From Hydrogenophaga sp. (lineage in GTDB: Bacteria > Pseudomonadota > Gammaproteobacteria > Burkholderiales > Burkholderiaceae_C): 64,000 nucleotides of DNA. The stretch lies in assembly GCA_030653975.1 (NCBI GenBank), contig JAURYH010000029.1:62001-126000 (forward strand). The letters are read 5' to 3'. Shown here piece after piece: positions 51,410-60,156 of the stretch. The translations under genes and the position numbers were made by a program. How positions within the stretch are numbered: the first letter of the stretch is position 1; each line of letters starts with the position of its first letter. Below the pieces are notes generated by a model. It had not been told where the DNA came from. It saw only the letters and a list, made by a program, of their open reading frames with translations, and did not search any database.

Positions 51410-52362
51410 GGTCCGGCTCCAGTCGAAGGCAAAGGCGCGGCGTAAAAGGCATCGAAAACGGCTGCCGCAGCCGCCGCCAGTGCGTCGTCGTTGGCGTGCA
51501 GTTCGCGCAGCCCGCCGAGCACGCTTTCCAGCCCTGCCGCCTCCGGCACGGGGATGCCGCCCGCGTCCAGGTAGTGCACGGCGCCGGCCATGCGCTGCAA
51601 GCGGGTGTCGCGATCCAGGCCGAACGCCGCCATCAGCACCTCGAAGCTGACGCGCGTGCCGACGTGGGTGAAGCGGGCGCTGTCGAAGTCGAAGCCGAGC
51701 GCGCCGCGCGGCGCGGGCGTGGTACCCGCCGGATCGGGCAGCCAGACGAAACGGGCCTGCGGATCAATGAAGCGGCGGATCAGCCAGGCGCAGGCCAGGC
51801 GGTCCACCCAGGGGCGAGCTCGCGTGGCCCAGCGCTTGCCCTGGAACTTGCGCGCATCGAGCCGTTCGATGCCGTGGTCCTGCTGGGCCCGGGGTTCGCC
51901 GCGCGAGAACCGGGCATCCAGAGCCAGCCGCAGCGCGTCCATCTCGGACTGCGCCTGTTCGGCGGCAGCGCCAGGATAGTAGTCAATCCGGCGCAGCGCC
52001 TGCAGCGCGTCGGCCACCGCCCGGCCACGCCTGCGCGCCTCGGTCTCGCCCAGCGCGGGCAGCTCCGCCTGCAAGGCGGTGGCGGTGTCGCGCCACTGCG
52101 CATAGGCCTCGGTGCGGTCGAACAGCGCCAGCAGCTCGTCGCGCTGGGCATCGCCTTGCGGCGACAGCGACAGCACCATGGCCGAGCCGCCGTGCTCGCG
52201 CACCTCGGCTGCGAGCGGCTCAAACAGCGCCGCGTGTTCCGCGGGGAGCAGGTAGGCCCCGTCGCGCAAAGCGCCACAGCCCAGCGTCTTGAGTGCGCGC
52301 CAGACGCGCACCCGTACCGCATTGGGTTGGGTCGGAAGGGTGAGGATCAGGATGGCCAACAT
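51406..52362 (-). CDS. chrB: Chromate-responsive regulator/resistance protein ChrB
   Basis: The product is 318 aa. The N-terminal region (about 1-160) contains the ChrB regulatory segment (LKTLGCGALRDGAYLLP). The C-terminal ChrB domain (about 175-300) has RLACAWLIRRFIDPQARF and DFDSARFTHVG. ChrB senses chromate and controls chrA expression. It is first in the operon, with a compact AT-rich palindrome immediately upstream of its start. No clear ribosome site is seen before the ATG, so the transcript may start close to it. Confidence 0.93.
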
Positions 52363-52370
52363 TCTATGAA

Positions 52371-52399
52371 ATATACATCACATAATGAGTTATGTATAT
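52371..52399. promoter_or_regulatory. AT-rich nested palindromes upstream of chrB: candidate ChrB operator/promoter
   Basis: Two palindromes are nested: ATATACAT/ATGTATAT (8-bp arms, 52371-52378 and 52392-52399) and ACATAA/TTATGT (6-bp arms, 52380-52395, centre TGAG). This is a sharp AT island in GC-rich DNA, starting 9 bp from the chrB ATG. A -35-like TTGTTG and a -10-like TATGTG on the minus strand flank and overlap it with 17-bp spacing. ChrB is the likely binder. Confidence 0.6.
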
Positions 52400-52469
52400 A
52401 ACAACAAAAAGTGGGGATGCGACCATGGGTAAAGCACCCTGTTCGCGTTTCCCGCGCGGGTGCGCCGCT

Positions 52470-53528
52470 TCAGTGCCGGTGCACGTGGTGCGCGTCGGGC
52501 GCGTGCGGGTGGCGGTGTTGCAGCGGGCTGTGGTGGTGCGGGTGGCTGTGCGGGCCGGCGGGCATGGGGTTGTGGCTGTGCAGGTGGTGGCCGTCGTCGT
52601 GGGTGTGGGCGTGTTCGTGGTCGAGCGCCTCGTGGCGGTGTTCGTGGGCGTGGTTTTCCACCAGATGCAGCACGATGCCGGCGGCCATGAGCAGACCGCC
52701 CAGCAACAGGAGCGCGCTGGCCGATCGCTCGCCCAGGGCAAAGGCGCCCAGCGCCCCCACGAAGGGCGCAAACGCGAACACCGAGCCGGTGCGAGCGGCG
52801 CCAAAGCTGCGCTGCGCGAGCAGGTAGAAGCGCAGGCTCAACCCGTAGCCGGTGGCGCCCACGGCCAGCAGCGCCAGCGCCGCCCACAGCGCGGGCAACG
52901 GTTCGCCCCAGGCCAGCGCCAGCGCGCCGGTGATGCTGGCGCCCAGCGCGGTCTTCGCGAGCACGACCTGCCCGGGGTCGCGCTCGGCCACGCCGCGCGA
53001 GAGGGTGTTGTCCACCCCCCAGGCGACGGTGGCCACGGCCACGGCGAGCAGGCCGAGCAACTGCACCTGGCCCGAGAGGCCCTGGTCGATCACCAGCAGC
53101 GCGCCACCGGCGAGCAACAGCGCCACCGCGGTCTTGACCCGCCCGTCCAGCACCTCGCCGTACCAGCGCCAGGCCAGCACCGCCGTGAACACGGCCTCGA
53201 GCGTGAGCAGCAGCGAGGCGCTGGCACCACTGGTGCGCTGCAGGCCCCAGGCCAGCGCCACCGGGCCGATCACCGCGCCCGCCGCCACCATGGCCAGCAG
53301 GCGCGGTGCGTCGCTGCGGCGCAACGGCGCTTCGTCCCCCGCGCCCCGACGCTGGAACAGGGCCACCAGCGCCGCGCCGGCGTAGAGCAGCGCGGCGGTG
53401 CTGAAGGGCCCAAGGCCCTGACCGAAGCGCTGCACCAGCGGCGTGCTCAGGCCAAACAGGGCGGCGGCGAGCAAGGCGAGCGCGCCACCGCGCAAGACGG
53501 GGTTCCCGGAGGCGGGTTTGTGCTGCAT
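52470..53528 (-). CDS. EamA/DMT-family exporter with a histidine-rich tail
   Basis: The product is 352 aa with about ten membrane helices in two EamA repeats (LLAAALFGLSTPLVQRFGQG; ASASLLLTLEAVFTAVLAW; FAPFVGALGAFALGERSAS). The last 65 residues hold about 25 histidines (HEHRHEALDHEHAHTH), a likely divalent-metal-binding tail on the cytoplasmic side. It is on the same strand as the chr operon, which starts 108 bp after its stop. Metal export or metal-controlled activity is inferred from the tail; the transported substrate is unknown. Confidence 0.85.
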   Translation of the reverse strand: MQHKPASGNPVLRGGALALLAAALFGLSTPLVQRFGQGLGPFSTAALLYAGAALVALFQRRGAGDEAPLRRSDAPRLLAMVAAGAVIGPVALAWGLQRTSGASASLLLTLEAVFTAVLAWRWYGEVLDGRVKTAVALLLAGGALLVIDQGLSGQVQLLGLLAVAVATVAWGVDNTLSRGVAERDPGQVVLAKTALGASITGALALAWGEPLPALWAALALLAVGATGYGLSLRFYLLAQRSFGAARTGSVFAFAPFVGALGAFALGERSASALLLLGGLLMAAGIVLHLVENHAHEHRHEALDHEHAHTHDDGHHLHSHNPMPAGPHSHPHHHSPLQHRHPHAPDAHHVHRH

Positions 53529-53707
53529 GGCCCGGATGGTAGACGCCGGGGCAGCCCGCCGCCGCGAACGTAGCCGCCTGGCGAGCAGTTTCTTGAGGGG
53601 ACTCGCACGGCGTCATTCAGCGCCTGCGTCAAGATCCCTCCTCGGACTCTGGATCGCCCATCAACCCACCGCATTCCGGACAGCGTCGGATGCTTCGCTT
53701 GAATATA

Positions 53708-53724
53708 AGTAATTACTCAATTAC
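53708..53724. promoter_or_regulatory. Candidate TetR operator upstream of the export operon
   Basis: AGTAATTACT (53708-53717) is a perfect 10-bp palindrome followed by another AATTAC (53719-53724), all inside an AT-rich patch 12-28 bp before the tetR ATG. It would overlap the promoter, fitting autorepression by the TetR protein. Confidence 0.6.
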
Positions 53725-53735
53725 ATTAGTTCCCC

Positions 53736-54368
53736 ATGTCCACCAAACAACCCACCCACACCCGCCAGGCCGAGCTGGTGGCCGCGGCACTGGCGCTGGC
53801 CGCCGAGCGCAGCCCGGCCGAGGTGACCACGGCGGCGCTGGCGCAGGCTGTGGGTATCACGCAGGGTGCGGTGTTCCGCCATTTCGAGAGCAAGGAAGCG
53901 ATCTGGCTCGCGGTGATCGACTTCGCGCACCAGGACCTGCTGGCCCGTCTGCAGGCCGCGGCCGCCGCGCAGGCCTTGCCGCTGGCGGCGCTGCGCGCGG
54001 TGTTCATGGCGCACGTGGATTTCGTGGTGGAGCAGCCGGGCGTGCCGCGGGTGATCTTTCAGGAGCTGCAGCACCCCGAGGACACGCCGCTGAAGGCGCG
54101 CGTGCGCGGGCTGATGCAGGCCTACCGCAGCTTGCTCACCGGCTTGCTGCAGCGGGCGCAGGCGGCGCAGCTGCTGGCGCCGGGCGCCGATCTGCAGGCA
54201 GCGGCTGTGCTGTTCATCGGCTCGGTGCAGGGGCTGGTGATGCAGTCGCTGCTGAGCGGACAGGTGGGCGCGATGCGCCAGATGGCGCCCGCCGTGTTTG
54301 ACCTTTTTCAACAAGCGATTGCCGCGCCGACCGCAAAGGCCCGGCGCACCCAGGAGACCCCCGCATGA
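53736..54368 (+). CDS. TetR/AcrR-family transcriptional repressor
   Basis: The product is 210 aa. The N-terminal HTH (about 10-55: VTTAALAQAVGITQGAVFRH, FESKEAIW) is followed by a ligand-binding helical domain. It is first in the four-gene exporter operon and overlaps the adaptor gene by 4 bp. The palindromic AT-rich site just upstream is a likely operator. The inducing ligand is unknown. Confidence 0.9.
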   Translation: MSTKQPTHTRQAELVAAALALAAERSPAEVTTAALAQAVGITQGAVFRHFESKEAIWLAVIDFAHQDLLARLQAAAAAQALPLAALRAVFMAHVDFVVEQPGVPRVIFQELQHPEDTPLKARVRGLMQAYRSLLTGLLQRAQAAQLLAPGADLQAAAVLFIGSVQGLVMQSLLSGQVGAMRQMAPAVFDLFQQAIAAPTAKARRTQETPA

Positions 54369-55561
54369 AGATGACACCCCAATACTCGCGCCGCCTGCTG
54401 CTGGGCGGGATGGCGCTGGCGCTGGTGGCCGCGCTGGCCTATGTGGCGCTGCGCACCGGGCCGCTGGCGCCAGTGAAGGTGCAGGTGACCGAGGTGAAAA
54501 AGGGCAGCGTGGTGCCCGAGATCTTTGGCATCGGCCAGGTGGAGGCGCGGCGCAGCTGGCTGGTCGGGCCGACGGTGGCCGGGCGCGTGCTGGGCGTGCA
54601 GGTGGACGTGGGCGAGGTGGTGCAACCCGGCCAGGCACTCGCCGAGATGGACCCGGTGGACCTGGACCAGCGGCTGGCGGCGCTGGACGCCTCAATCGCC
54701 CGCGCACAGAGCACGCAGCAGGCGGCGGGCGCGCAGGTGAGCGACGCACAGGCGCGGCGCGCGCTGGCGGCGGCGAACCTGAAGCGCAACCAGGACCTGG
54801 CGAACCAGAACTTCATCAGTGCGGGCGCGCTGGAGGCGCGGGCACAGGACATGGCTTCGGCCAACGCCGGACTGCAGACGGCACAGGCCAACCTGGGCGG
54901 CAGCGCGATGGACATCGCGCGCCTGCGCGCCGAACGCGCGGCGCTGGCGCAGCAGCGTGGCAATTTGAAACTGGTGGCGCCCGCGGCGGCGGTGGTGACC
55001 GCGCGCGACGCCGAGGCCGGCACCACGGTGGTGGCGGGCCAGGCGGTGCTGCGGCTGATGGACCCGGCCAGCCTGTGGGTGAAGCTGCGCGTGGACCAGG
55101 GGCGTTCGGCCGGGCTGGCGCCGGGGCTGGTGGCGCGCATCGTCCTGCGTTCGCGCCCGGGCGAAGCGCTGGCGGGCCAGGTGGCGCGCGTGGAAGCGCT
55201 GGCCGACAGCGTGACCGAAGAGCGGCTGGCGATGGTGGCGTTTGACGCACTGCCCAGCGGCGTTTCCGTGGGTGAGATGGCGGAAGTGACTTTGCAGTTG
55301 CCGGCCACGGCCGAGAGCCTGCTGTTGCCGAACGCGGCGGTGGTGCAGCACGAAGGGGCCACCGGCGTCTGGCGCCTGAAGGACGGCGGGCTGGAATTTG
55401 TTCCGGTGAAACTGGGCGTGCAGGGGCTGGACGGAACGGTGCAGGCGCTGGACGGATTGAATGAAGGCGACACCGTGGTGCTGTACAGCCAGAGCGCGCT
55501 CAAACCCGACGCGCGCATCGCGGTGGTGGAGCAGCTGGCGCCGGCGGGAGGCGCGAAGTGA
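54365..55561 (+). CDS. Periplasmic adaptor (membrane-fusion) subunit of an ABC exporter
   Basis: The product is 398 aa. One N-terminal membrane helix (LLLGGMALALVAALAYVAL) is followed by a lipoyl/barrel-sandwich domain (VGPTVAGRVLGVQVDVGEVV) split by a coiled-coil hairpin (about 95-195), then beta-barrel and proximal domains (LLPNAAVVQHEGATGVWRL). It links the inner-membrane permease to the outer membrane. Both its ends overlap neighbouring genes by 4 bp. Confidence 0.88.
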   Translation: MKMTPQYSRRLLLGGMALALVAALAYVALRTGPLAPVKVQVTEVKKGSVVPEIFGIGQVEARRSWLVGPTVAGRVLGVQVDVGEVVQPGQALAEMDPVDLDQRLAALDASIARAQSTQQAAGAQVSDAQARRALAAANLKRNQDLANQNFISAGALEARAQDMASANAGLQTAQANLGGSAMDIARLRAERAALAQQRGNLKLVAPAAAVVTARDAEAGTTVVAGQAVLRLMDPASLWVKLRVDQGRSAGLAPGLVARIVLRSRPGEALAGQVARVEALADSVTEERLAMVAFDALPSGVSVGEMAEVTLQLPATAESLLLPNAAVVQHEGATGVWRLKDGGLEFVPVKLGVQGLDGTVQALDGLNEGDTVVLYSQSALKPDARIAVVEQLAPAGGAK

Positions 55562-56748
55562 TCAGCCTGGCCGGGCGCGACATCCTGCACGGCTGGAGCA
55601 AGTACGTGCTGACCGGGCTGGGGCTGGGTCTGCTGATCGGCGTGACGCTCTCGATGGCGGGCATCTACCGCGGCATGGTGGACGACGCGCACGCGCTGCT
55701 GGCCAACAGCCGCGCCGACCTGTGGGTGGTGCAGAAGGACACGCAGGGGCCGTACGCCGAATCGTCCAGCATCAAGGACGACGTGGTGCGCAGTGTGCGC
55801 GGCATGCCCGGCGTGGCGGCGGCAGCGAACGTGACCTACCTGACCATGCAGGTGGCGCGCGAGGGTCAGGACAACCGCGTGATGGTGGTGGGCATTGAGC
55901 CCGGCATGCCGGGTGCGCCCGGCTACCTGGTGGCCGGGCGACACCTGACGCGCAGCCATTACGAGGCCGTGGCCGATGTGAAAACCGGCTTCCAGCTCGG
56001 CGAGACGGTGCGCATCCGCCGCCACGACTACACGGTGGTGGGGCTGACGCGGCGCATGGTGTCGTCCGGCGGTGACCCGATGCTGTTCGTGCCGCTCAAA
56101 GACGCGCAGGAAACGCAGTTTTTGAAAGACAACGACGCCATCGTCAACGACCGCGCGCGAACCGCCGCCAACCCGGCCTTCAACCGCCCGGGCAGCCCCG
56201 GCCTGCTGGACGCGGTGCAAAACCTGCAGACCAGCAGCCGCAGCGTGAACGCGGTGCTGGTGCAGATCGCGCCGGGCTTCACGCCCGAGCAGGTGGCCGG
56301 GCCGATACGGCGCTGGAAACACCTGAGCGTGTACACGCGCGACGGCATGGAAGACATCCTGGTGGTGAAGCTGATCGCGAATTCGGCCAAGCAGATCGGC
56401 ATGTTCCTGGCCATCCTCACCGTGGTGAGCGCGGCCATCGTCGCTTTCATCATCTACACCATGACCATGGGCAAACTGCGCGAGATCGCGGTGCTCAAGC
56501 TCATCGGCACGCGCGACCGCACCATCGCCGGCATGATCCTGCAGCAGGCGCTGGGCCTGGGCCTGATCGGCTTTGCGGTGGGCAAACTGGCCGCCACGCT
56601 GTGGGCGCCGGCGTTTCCCAAATACGTGCTGCTGCTGCCCGGCGACTCGGTGGTCGGCCTGGTGGCCACGCTGGTGATGTGCGCGCTGGCCAGCACGCTG
56701 GCGATCCGCGTGGCGCTCAAGGTGGACCCGGGCGAGGCGATCGGATGA
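55558..56748 (+). CDS. FtsX/DevC-type ABC transporter permease
   Basis: The product is 396 aa. It has an N-terminal helix, a large periplasmic MacB-like core domain (about 45-260) and three C-terminal helices with the FtsX signature (REIAVLKLIGTRDRTIAGMI). It pairs with the adaptor and ATPase as a tripartite, DevBCA-like exporter. It overlaps both flanking genes by 4 bp. Confidence 0.88.
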   Translation: MISLAGRDILHGWSKYVLTGLGLGLLIGVTLSMAGIYRGMVDDAHALLANSRADLWVVQKDTQGPYAESSSIKDDVVRSVRGMPGVAAAANVTYLTMQVAREGQDNRVMVVGIEPGMPGAPGYLVAGRHLTRSHYEAVADVKTGFQLGETVRIRRHDYTVVGLTRRMVSSGGDPMLFVPLKDAQETQFLKDNDAIVNDRARTAANPAFNRPGSPGLLDAVQNLQTSSRSVNAVLVQIAPGFTPEQVAGPIRRWKHLSVYTRDGMEDILVVKLIANSAKQIGMFLAILTVVSAAIVAFIIYTMTMGKLREIAVLKLIGTRDRTIAGMILQQALGLGLIGFAVGKLAATLWAPAFPKYVLLLPGDSVVGLVATLVMCALASTLAIRVALKVDPGEAIG

Positions 56749-57470
56749 ACCCCATGAACACACCCCAACCCGGCGGCATCCTGATCGAAGGCCTGCGCAA
56801 GGTCTACGGCGACGGCGACACGGCCGTGGAAGCGCTGAAACACGTGAACATGCAGGTGGCGCCCGGCGAGGTGGTGGGCCTGGTCGGTCCCTCGGGCTCG
56901 GGCAAGAGCACGCTGCTGAAATGCCTGGGCGCCATCATCGAACCCACCAGCGGCAAGATGACCCTGGGCGACGATGTGATCTACGACAACGGCTGGAAAG
57001 TGAAAGACCTGCGCGCGCTGCGGCGCGACCGCATCGGCTTCGTGTTCCAGGCGCCATACCTCATCCCCTTCCTTGACGTGACGGACAACGTGGCCCTGCT
57101 GCCGATGCTGGCGGGCGTGCCGAATGCCGACGCGCGCGAGCGCGCGCTGGCGCTGCTGACGGCGCTGGACGTCCAGCACCGCGCCAGGGCCGAACCCTCG
57201 CAGCTCTCGGGCGGTGAACAGCAGCGCGTGTCCATCGCGCGGGCGCTGGCCAACAAGCCGCCGGTGATCCTGGCCGACGAACCCACCGCGCCGCTGGACA
57301 GCGAGCGCGCGCTGGGCGTGATGCGCATCCTGAACCAGATGGCGCAGCAGGCGCAGACCGCCATCATCGTGGTGACGCACGACGAAAAGATCATCCCGAC
57401 CTTCAAGCGGATTTATCACATCCGCGACGGGCAGACGGTGGAAGAAGCCGGCGAAGGGCGCAGCCTGTAA
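56745..57470 (+). CDS. ABC transporter ATPase, LolD/MacB/DevA type
   Basis: The product is 241 aa from MNPMNTPQPGG. Walker A GPSGSGKST, Q-loop FQAPYLIPFL, signature LSGGEQQR, Walker B VILADEPTAPLD (Pro replaces the usual Asn of TANLD) and H-loop VVTHDEK are all present. It energises the upstream permease. It is last gene in the tetR-MFP-permease-ATPase operon. Confidence 0.92.
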   Translation: MNPMNTPQPGGILIEGLRKVYGDGDTAVEALKHVNMQVAPGEVVGLVGPSGSGKSTLLKCLGAIIEPTSGKMTLGDDVIYDNGWKVKDLRALRRDRIGFVFQAPYLIPFLDVTDNVALLPMLAGVPNADARERALALLTALDVQHRARAEPSQLSGGEQQRVSIARALANKPPVILADEPTAPLDSERALGVMRILNQMAQQAQTAIIVVTHDEKIIPTFKRIYHIRDGQTVEEAGEGRSL

Positions 57471-57531
57471 GGCGCCACGACCGCACCCTCCCTGCGTGCT
57501 CAGGGGAAAACCACATCACCCATATGGGCTA

Positions 57532-57562
57532 CCCGTCATCACCCTTTGCGGTGATAGACGGG
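57532..57562 (+). promoter_or_regulatory. Stem-loop upstream of tusA
   Basis: CCCGTCATCACC pairs with GGTGAT-A-GACGGG: a 12-bp stem with one bulged A and the loop CTTTGC. A perfect palindrome CCCATATGGG lies just before it (57519-57528) and a smaller inverted repeat CTTGA/TCAAG after it (57574-57587). No T-run follows. It could end the ABC operon transcript or be a control element for the sulfur genes. Confidence 0.5.
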
Positions 57563-57632
57563 CCGTGCGTCCTCTTGAAGAATCAAGCTCCATGCGGTGC
57601 GAGAACGCCGTCAAAAAACACTGGAGACAAAG

Positions 57633-57860
57633 ATGGAATTCAACAAGGAATTTGACGCCTCGGGCCTGGCCTGCCCCATGCCGATCGTCAAGACCAAGAA
57701 GGCGCTGGCGGACATGGCCAGCGGACAGATCCTGCGCGTGGTGGCGACCGACCCCGGCTCGGTGTGCGACATGGCCGCGTTTGCCGAGGCGACCGGCAAC
57801 GCCCTGCTGGAGCAGAGCAGCGAGAACAGCAAGTTCGTGTTCTACCTGAAGAAGGCCTGA
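57633..57860 (+). CDS. tusA: TusA-family sulfur carrier protein
   Basis: The product is 75 aa, starting behind GGAGA. The family motif LACPMPIVKTKKAL places the sulfur-carrying cysteine at C14 (CPxP). In sulfur oxidisers TusA hands persulfide sulfur between rhodanese, DsrE-type proteins and downstream enzymes. It is the first of the tusA-dsrE2-yeeE run. Confidence 0.92.
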   Translation: MEFNKEFDASGLACPMPIVKTKKALADMASGQILRVVATDPGSVCDMAAFAEATGNALLEQSSENSKFVFYLKKA

Positions 57861-57899
57861 AGCCCCTCTCGCCTTTATCCCTCGCAGGAGACACGCAAC

Positions 57900-58370
57900 G
57901 TGGCAAGCAAAAAAATGGCGTTGATCGCCACCAAGGGCACGCTGGACATGGCCTACCCGCCGTTCATCCTGGCGTCCACCGCGGCGTCCCTGGGCTGGGA
58001 CGTGCAGATCTTCTTCACCTTCTACGGCCTGCAGCTGCTGCGCAAGAGCCTGGATGGCGTCCAGATCAGCCCGCTGGCCAACCCCGCCATGCCGATGCCC
58101 GTGCCCATGCCGGTGATGGTGCAGATGCTGCCGGGCATGGAAGCGATGGCCACGATGATGATGAAGAAGAAGATGAAGTCCAAGGGCGTGGCCTCGCTGC
58201 AGGAACTGCGCGACGTCTGCCTGGAACTGGACGTCAAGTTCGTCGCCTGCCAGATGACCGTGGACCTGTTCGAGTTCGAGACCAGCGAGTTCATCAAGGA
58301 AGTCGAATACGGCGGCGCCGCGACCTTCATGAAGTTCGCCGGCGAATCGGACGTCTGCCTGTTCATCTGA
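57900..58370 (+). CDS. DsrE2-type sulfur-trafficking protein
   Basis: The product is 156 aa from a GTG start behind CAGGAG. The DsrE/DsrF-like fold is shown by MALIATKGTLDMAYPPFILA and the candidate sulfur-binding cysteine in KFVACQMTVDLF. A Met/Pro-rich hydrophobic loop (about 60-95) is characteristic of membrane-associated DsrE2. It acts with TusA as persulfide donor or acceptor and lies 39 bp after tusA. Confidence 0.88.
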   Translation: MASKKMALIATKGTLDMAYPPFILASTAASLGWDVQIFFTFYGLQLLRKSLDGVQISPLANPAMPMPVPMPVMVQMLPGMEAMATMMMKKKMKSKGVASLQELRDVCLELDVKFVACQMTVDLFEFETSEFIKEVEYGGAATFMKFAGESDVCLFI

Positions 58371-58464
58371 AGCCCCTGCCGGCAAGGCAGCAGACACGGC
58401 GCGTGTGGTCGCCCGCCATGCGCTGCCGCGCCGGGTGATCTTTTCCTGAAATGGAGCCCTGCAT

Positions 58465-59568
58465 ATGAGCGAAGGAATGAACCCGTCGATGCTGGTGGTC
58501 TGGGGCGGTTTTGTCCTGGCCTTCATCTTTGGCGCTGTCGCCAACAAGACCAACTTCTGCACCATGGGCGCGATCTCGGACGTGGTCAACATGGAGCACT
58601 GGGGCCGCATGCGCATGTGGCTGCTGACCATCGCCGTGGCGGTGATCGGGGCCAACCTGCTCTATTACTTCGGCCTGATCGACCTGTCCAGATCGGTTTA
58701 CCAGCGGCCGGTGCTGCCCTGGCTGTCGTTGCTGCTGGGCGGCACCCTGTTCGGCATCGGCATGACCATCGCCGCCGGCTGCACCAACAAGAACCTGGTG
58801 CGTGTGGGCGGTGGCAGCCTGCGGTCGGTGGTGGTGCTGACGGTGCTGGCGATCTCGGCCTACATGACACTCAAAGGCCTGTTTGGCCAGTGGCGCGCCA
58901 GCTACCTGGACCCGGTCTCGGTGGACCTCTCGCAGTGGGGTTTCAGCGCCCAGGGCCTGCCGCAGGTGCTGGCCAGGCTGACCGGCCTGCCGGACAAGAC
59001 GGCGCTGCTGATCACGCTGAGCGTGGTGGGGCTGGGCCTGCTGGCGTTCGTGTTCAAGGACAAGCGCTTCCGCGCCAACCTGTCGCACGTGTTCGGCTCG
59101 GTGGTGCTGGGTCTGGTGGTCGTGGCCGCCTGGTACCTGACCGGTCATCTCGGCTACGGTGAAGATCCCGAGACGCTCGAAACGGTGTACTTCGCCACCA
59201 ACACCCGCACGCTGGAGTCCATGAGCTTCGTCGCGCCAGTGGCCTACAACCTGGAAATGCTCATGATGTGGACCGACAAGTCGCTGCGCATGACCTTCGG
59301 CATCGCGTCGGCCATCGGCGTGGTGCTCGGCTCCTTCGCCTACGCCATCAGCACGCGGCAGTTCCGCTGGGAAGGCTTTGCCTCGATGGAGGATCTGCGC
59401 ACCCAGCTCATCGGCGCGGTGCTGATGGGCTTTGGCGGCGTCACGGCCATGGGCTGCACGATCGGCCAGGGCCTGTCGGGCGTGTCCACCCTGGCGGTTG
59501 GCTCTTTCATCGCGCTGGCCGGCATTGTGGGCGGTGCCGTGGCCACGATGAAGTGGCAACAGCGCTGA
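58465..59568 (+). CDS. YeeE/YedE (TsuA-like) sulfur-compound transporter
   Basis: The product is 367 aa with about nine membrane helices. Two conserved half-repeats contain the Cys motifs AAGCTNKNLVRVGGGSLRS and MGCTIGQGLSGVSTLAVGSF, as in thiosulfate-uptake TsuA. NKTNFCTMGAISD near the N-terminus is a third family motif. It would bring in thiosulfate or another sulfur species, supplying TusA and DsrE2 encoded just upstream. Confidence 0.9.
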   Translation: MSEGMNPSMLVVWGGFVLAFIFGAVANKTNFCTMGAISDVVNMEHWGRMRMWLLTIAVAVIGANLLYYFGLIDLSRSVYQRPVLPWLSLLLGGTLFGIGMTIAAGCTNKNLVRVGGGSLRSVVVLTVLAISAYMTLKGLFGQWRASYLDPVSVDLSQWGFSAQGLPQVLARLTGLPDKTALLITLSVVGLGLLAFVFKDKRFRANLSHVFGSVVLGLVVVAAWYLTGHLGYGEDPETLETVYFATNTRTLESMSFVAPVAYNLEMLMMWTDKSLRMTFGIASAIGVVLGSFAYAISTRQFRWEGFASMEDLRTQLIGAVLMGFGGVTAMGCTIGQGLSGVSTLAVGSFIALAGIVGGAVATMKWQQR

Positions 59569-59579
59569 CCACCGGCGCC

Positions 59580-59798
59580 CTATTCTTCGCCCGTTGGTCC
59601 GGCTTCGCGCACCTGGCACAGCAGCTCTTCGGCCTGCCACTCGGTCTCGGCAAAGATCACTTTCACCTTGTCGGGGGTGCCTGACGGCAGGGCGGCGCGC
59701 AGCGTCTTGGCCTGGCTGGACGCGGCGGCGAAGGCACCGTGTTCCTCCAGCTTGTCGAGCTGACCAAAGGGTTTGACGCGGTAGATGTAGTACGGCAC
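59580..59798 (-). CDS. 72-residue conserved-looking protein of the sulfur cluster (unknown)
   Basis: The product is 72 aa, beginning MPYYIYRVKPFGQLDKLEEH and ending with an acidic tail. It is predicted soluble with no cysteine except one in ELLCQVRE. Codon use and an AGGAACC ribosome site support a real gene. It converges on yeeE (11-bp gap) and is last in the minus-strand set. No function is known to me. Confidence 0.65.
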   Translation of the reverse strand: MPYYIYRVKPFGQLDKLEEHGAFAAASSQAKTLRAALPSGTPDKVKVIFAETEWQAEELLCQVREAGPTGEE

Positions 59799-59823
59799 GG
59801 AGGTTCCTCGGAAGGGGTGGTTT

Positions 59824-60156
59824 TCAGATGTAGCGTTTGCTGGCCTGGCGCCGCCCGGGCAGCGCCTTCTGGATGATCACACCGCGCACAGCCGACAGAT
59901 CGGCCAGCGGCCGGTCGGCGAAGGCCGGGTTCAGCGCGTGCAATATCCAGCCGTTCGCCTGCTGGCAGAGCTGGCGGAAGATCCACTCACCGGCGTGCTG
60001 GGCCAGCACGAAACTGCCGTCGCGCACCAGGCCCTCGGGCTCGATGACGATGATCTCGCCCTCCATGAACTCGGGTTCCATGCTGGTGCCGAGCACGCGC
60101 AGGGCGAAGGCTTCGCTTCCGCTGCAGGCCGACGCCGCGGGCAATGACTCACTCAT
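59824..60156 (-). CDS. LexA/S24-fold protein lacking the catalytic lysine
   Basis: The product is 110 aa. VLGTSMEPEFMEGEIIVIEP matches the S24 (LexA/CI C-terminal) fold with the nucleophile S25 in GTSM. The position where LexA has its catalytic lysine (GEVTVKRL-type block) reads GEWIFRQL here, with R61 in place of Lys, so self-cleavage is unlikely. There is no DNA-binding domain. It overlaps the HTH/Fe-S reductase gene by 4 bp (ATGA), so the two are coupled and perhaps form a two-part sensor. Confidence 0.75.
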   Translation of the reverse strand: MSESLPAASACSGSEAFALRVLGTSMEPEFMEGEIIVIEPEGLVRDGSFVLAQHAGEWIFRQLCQQANGWILHALNPAFADRPLADLSAVRGVIIQKALPGRRQASKRYI

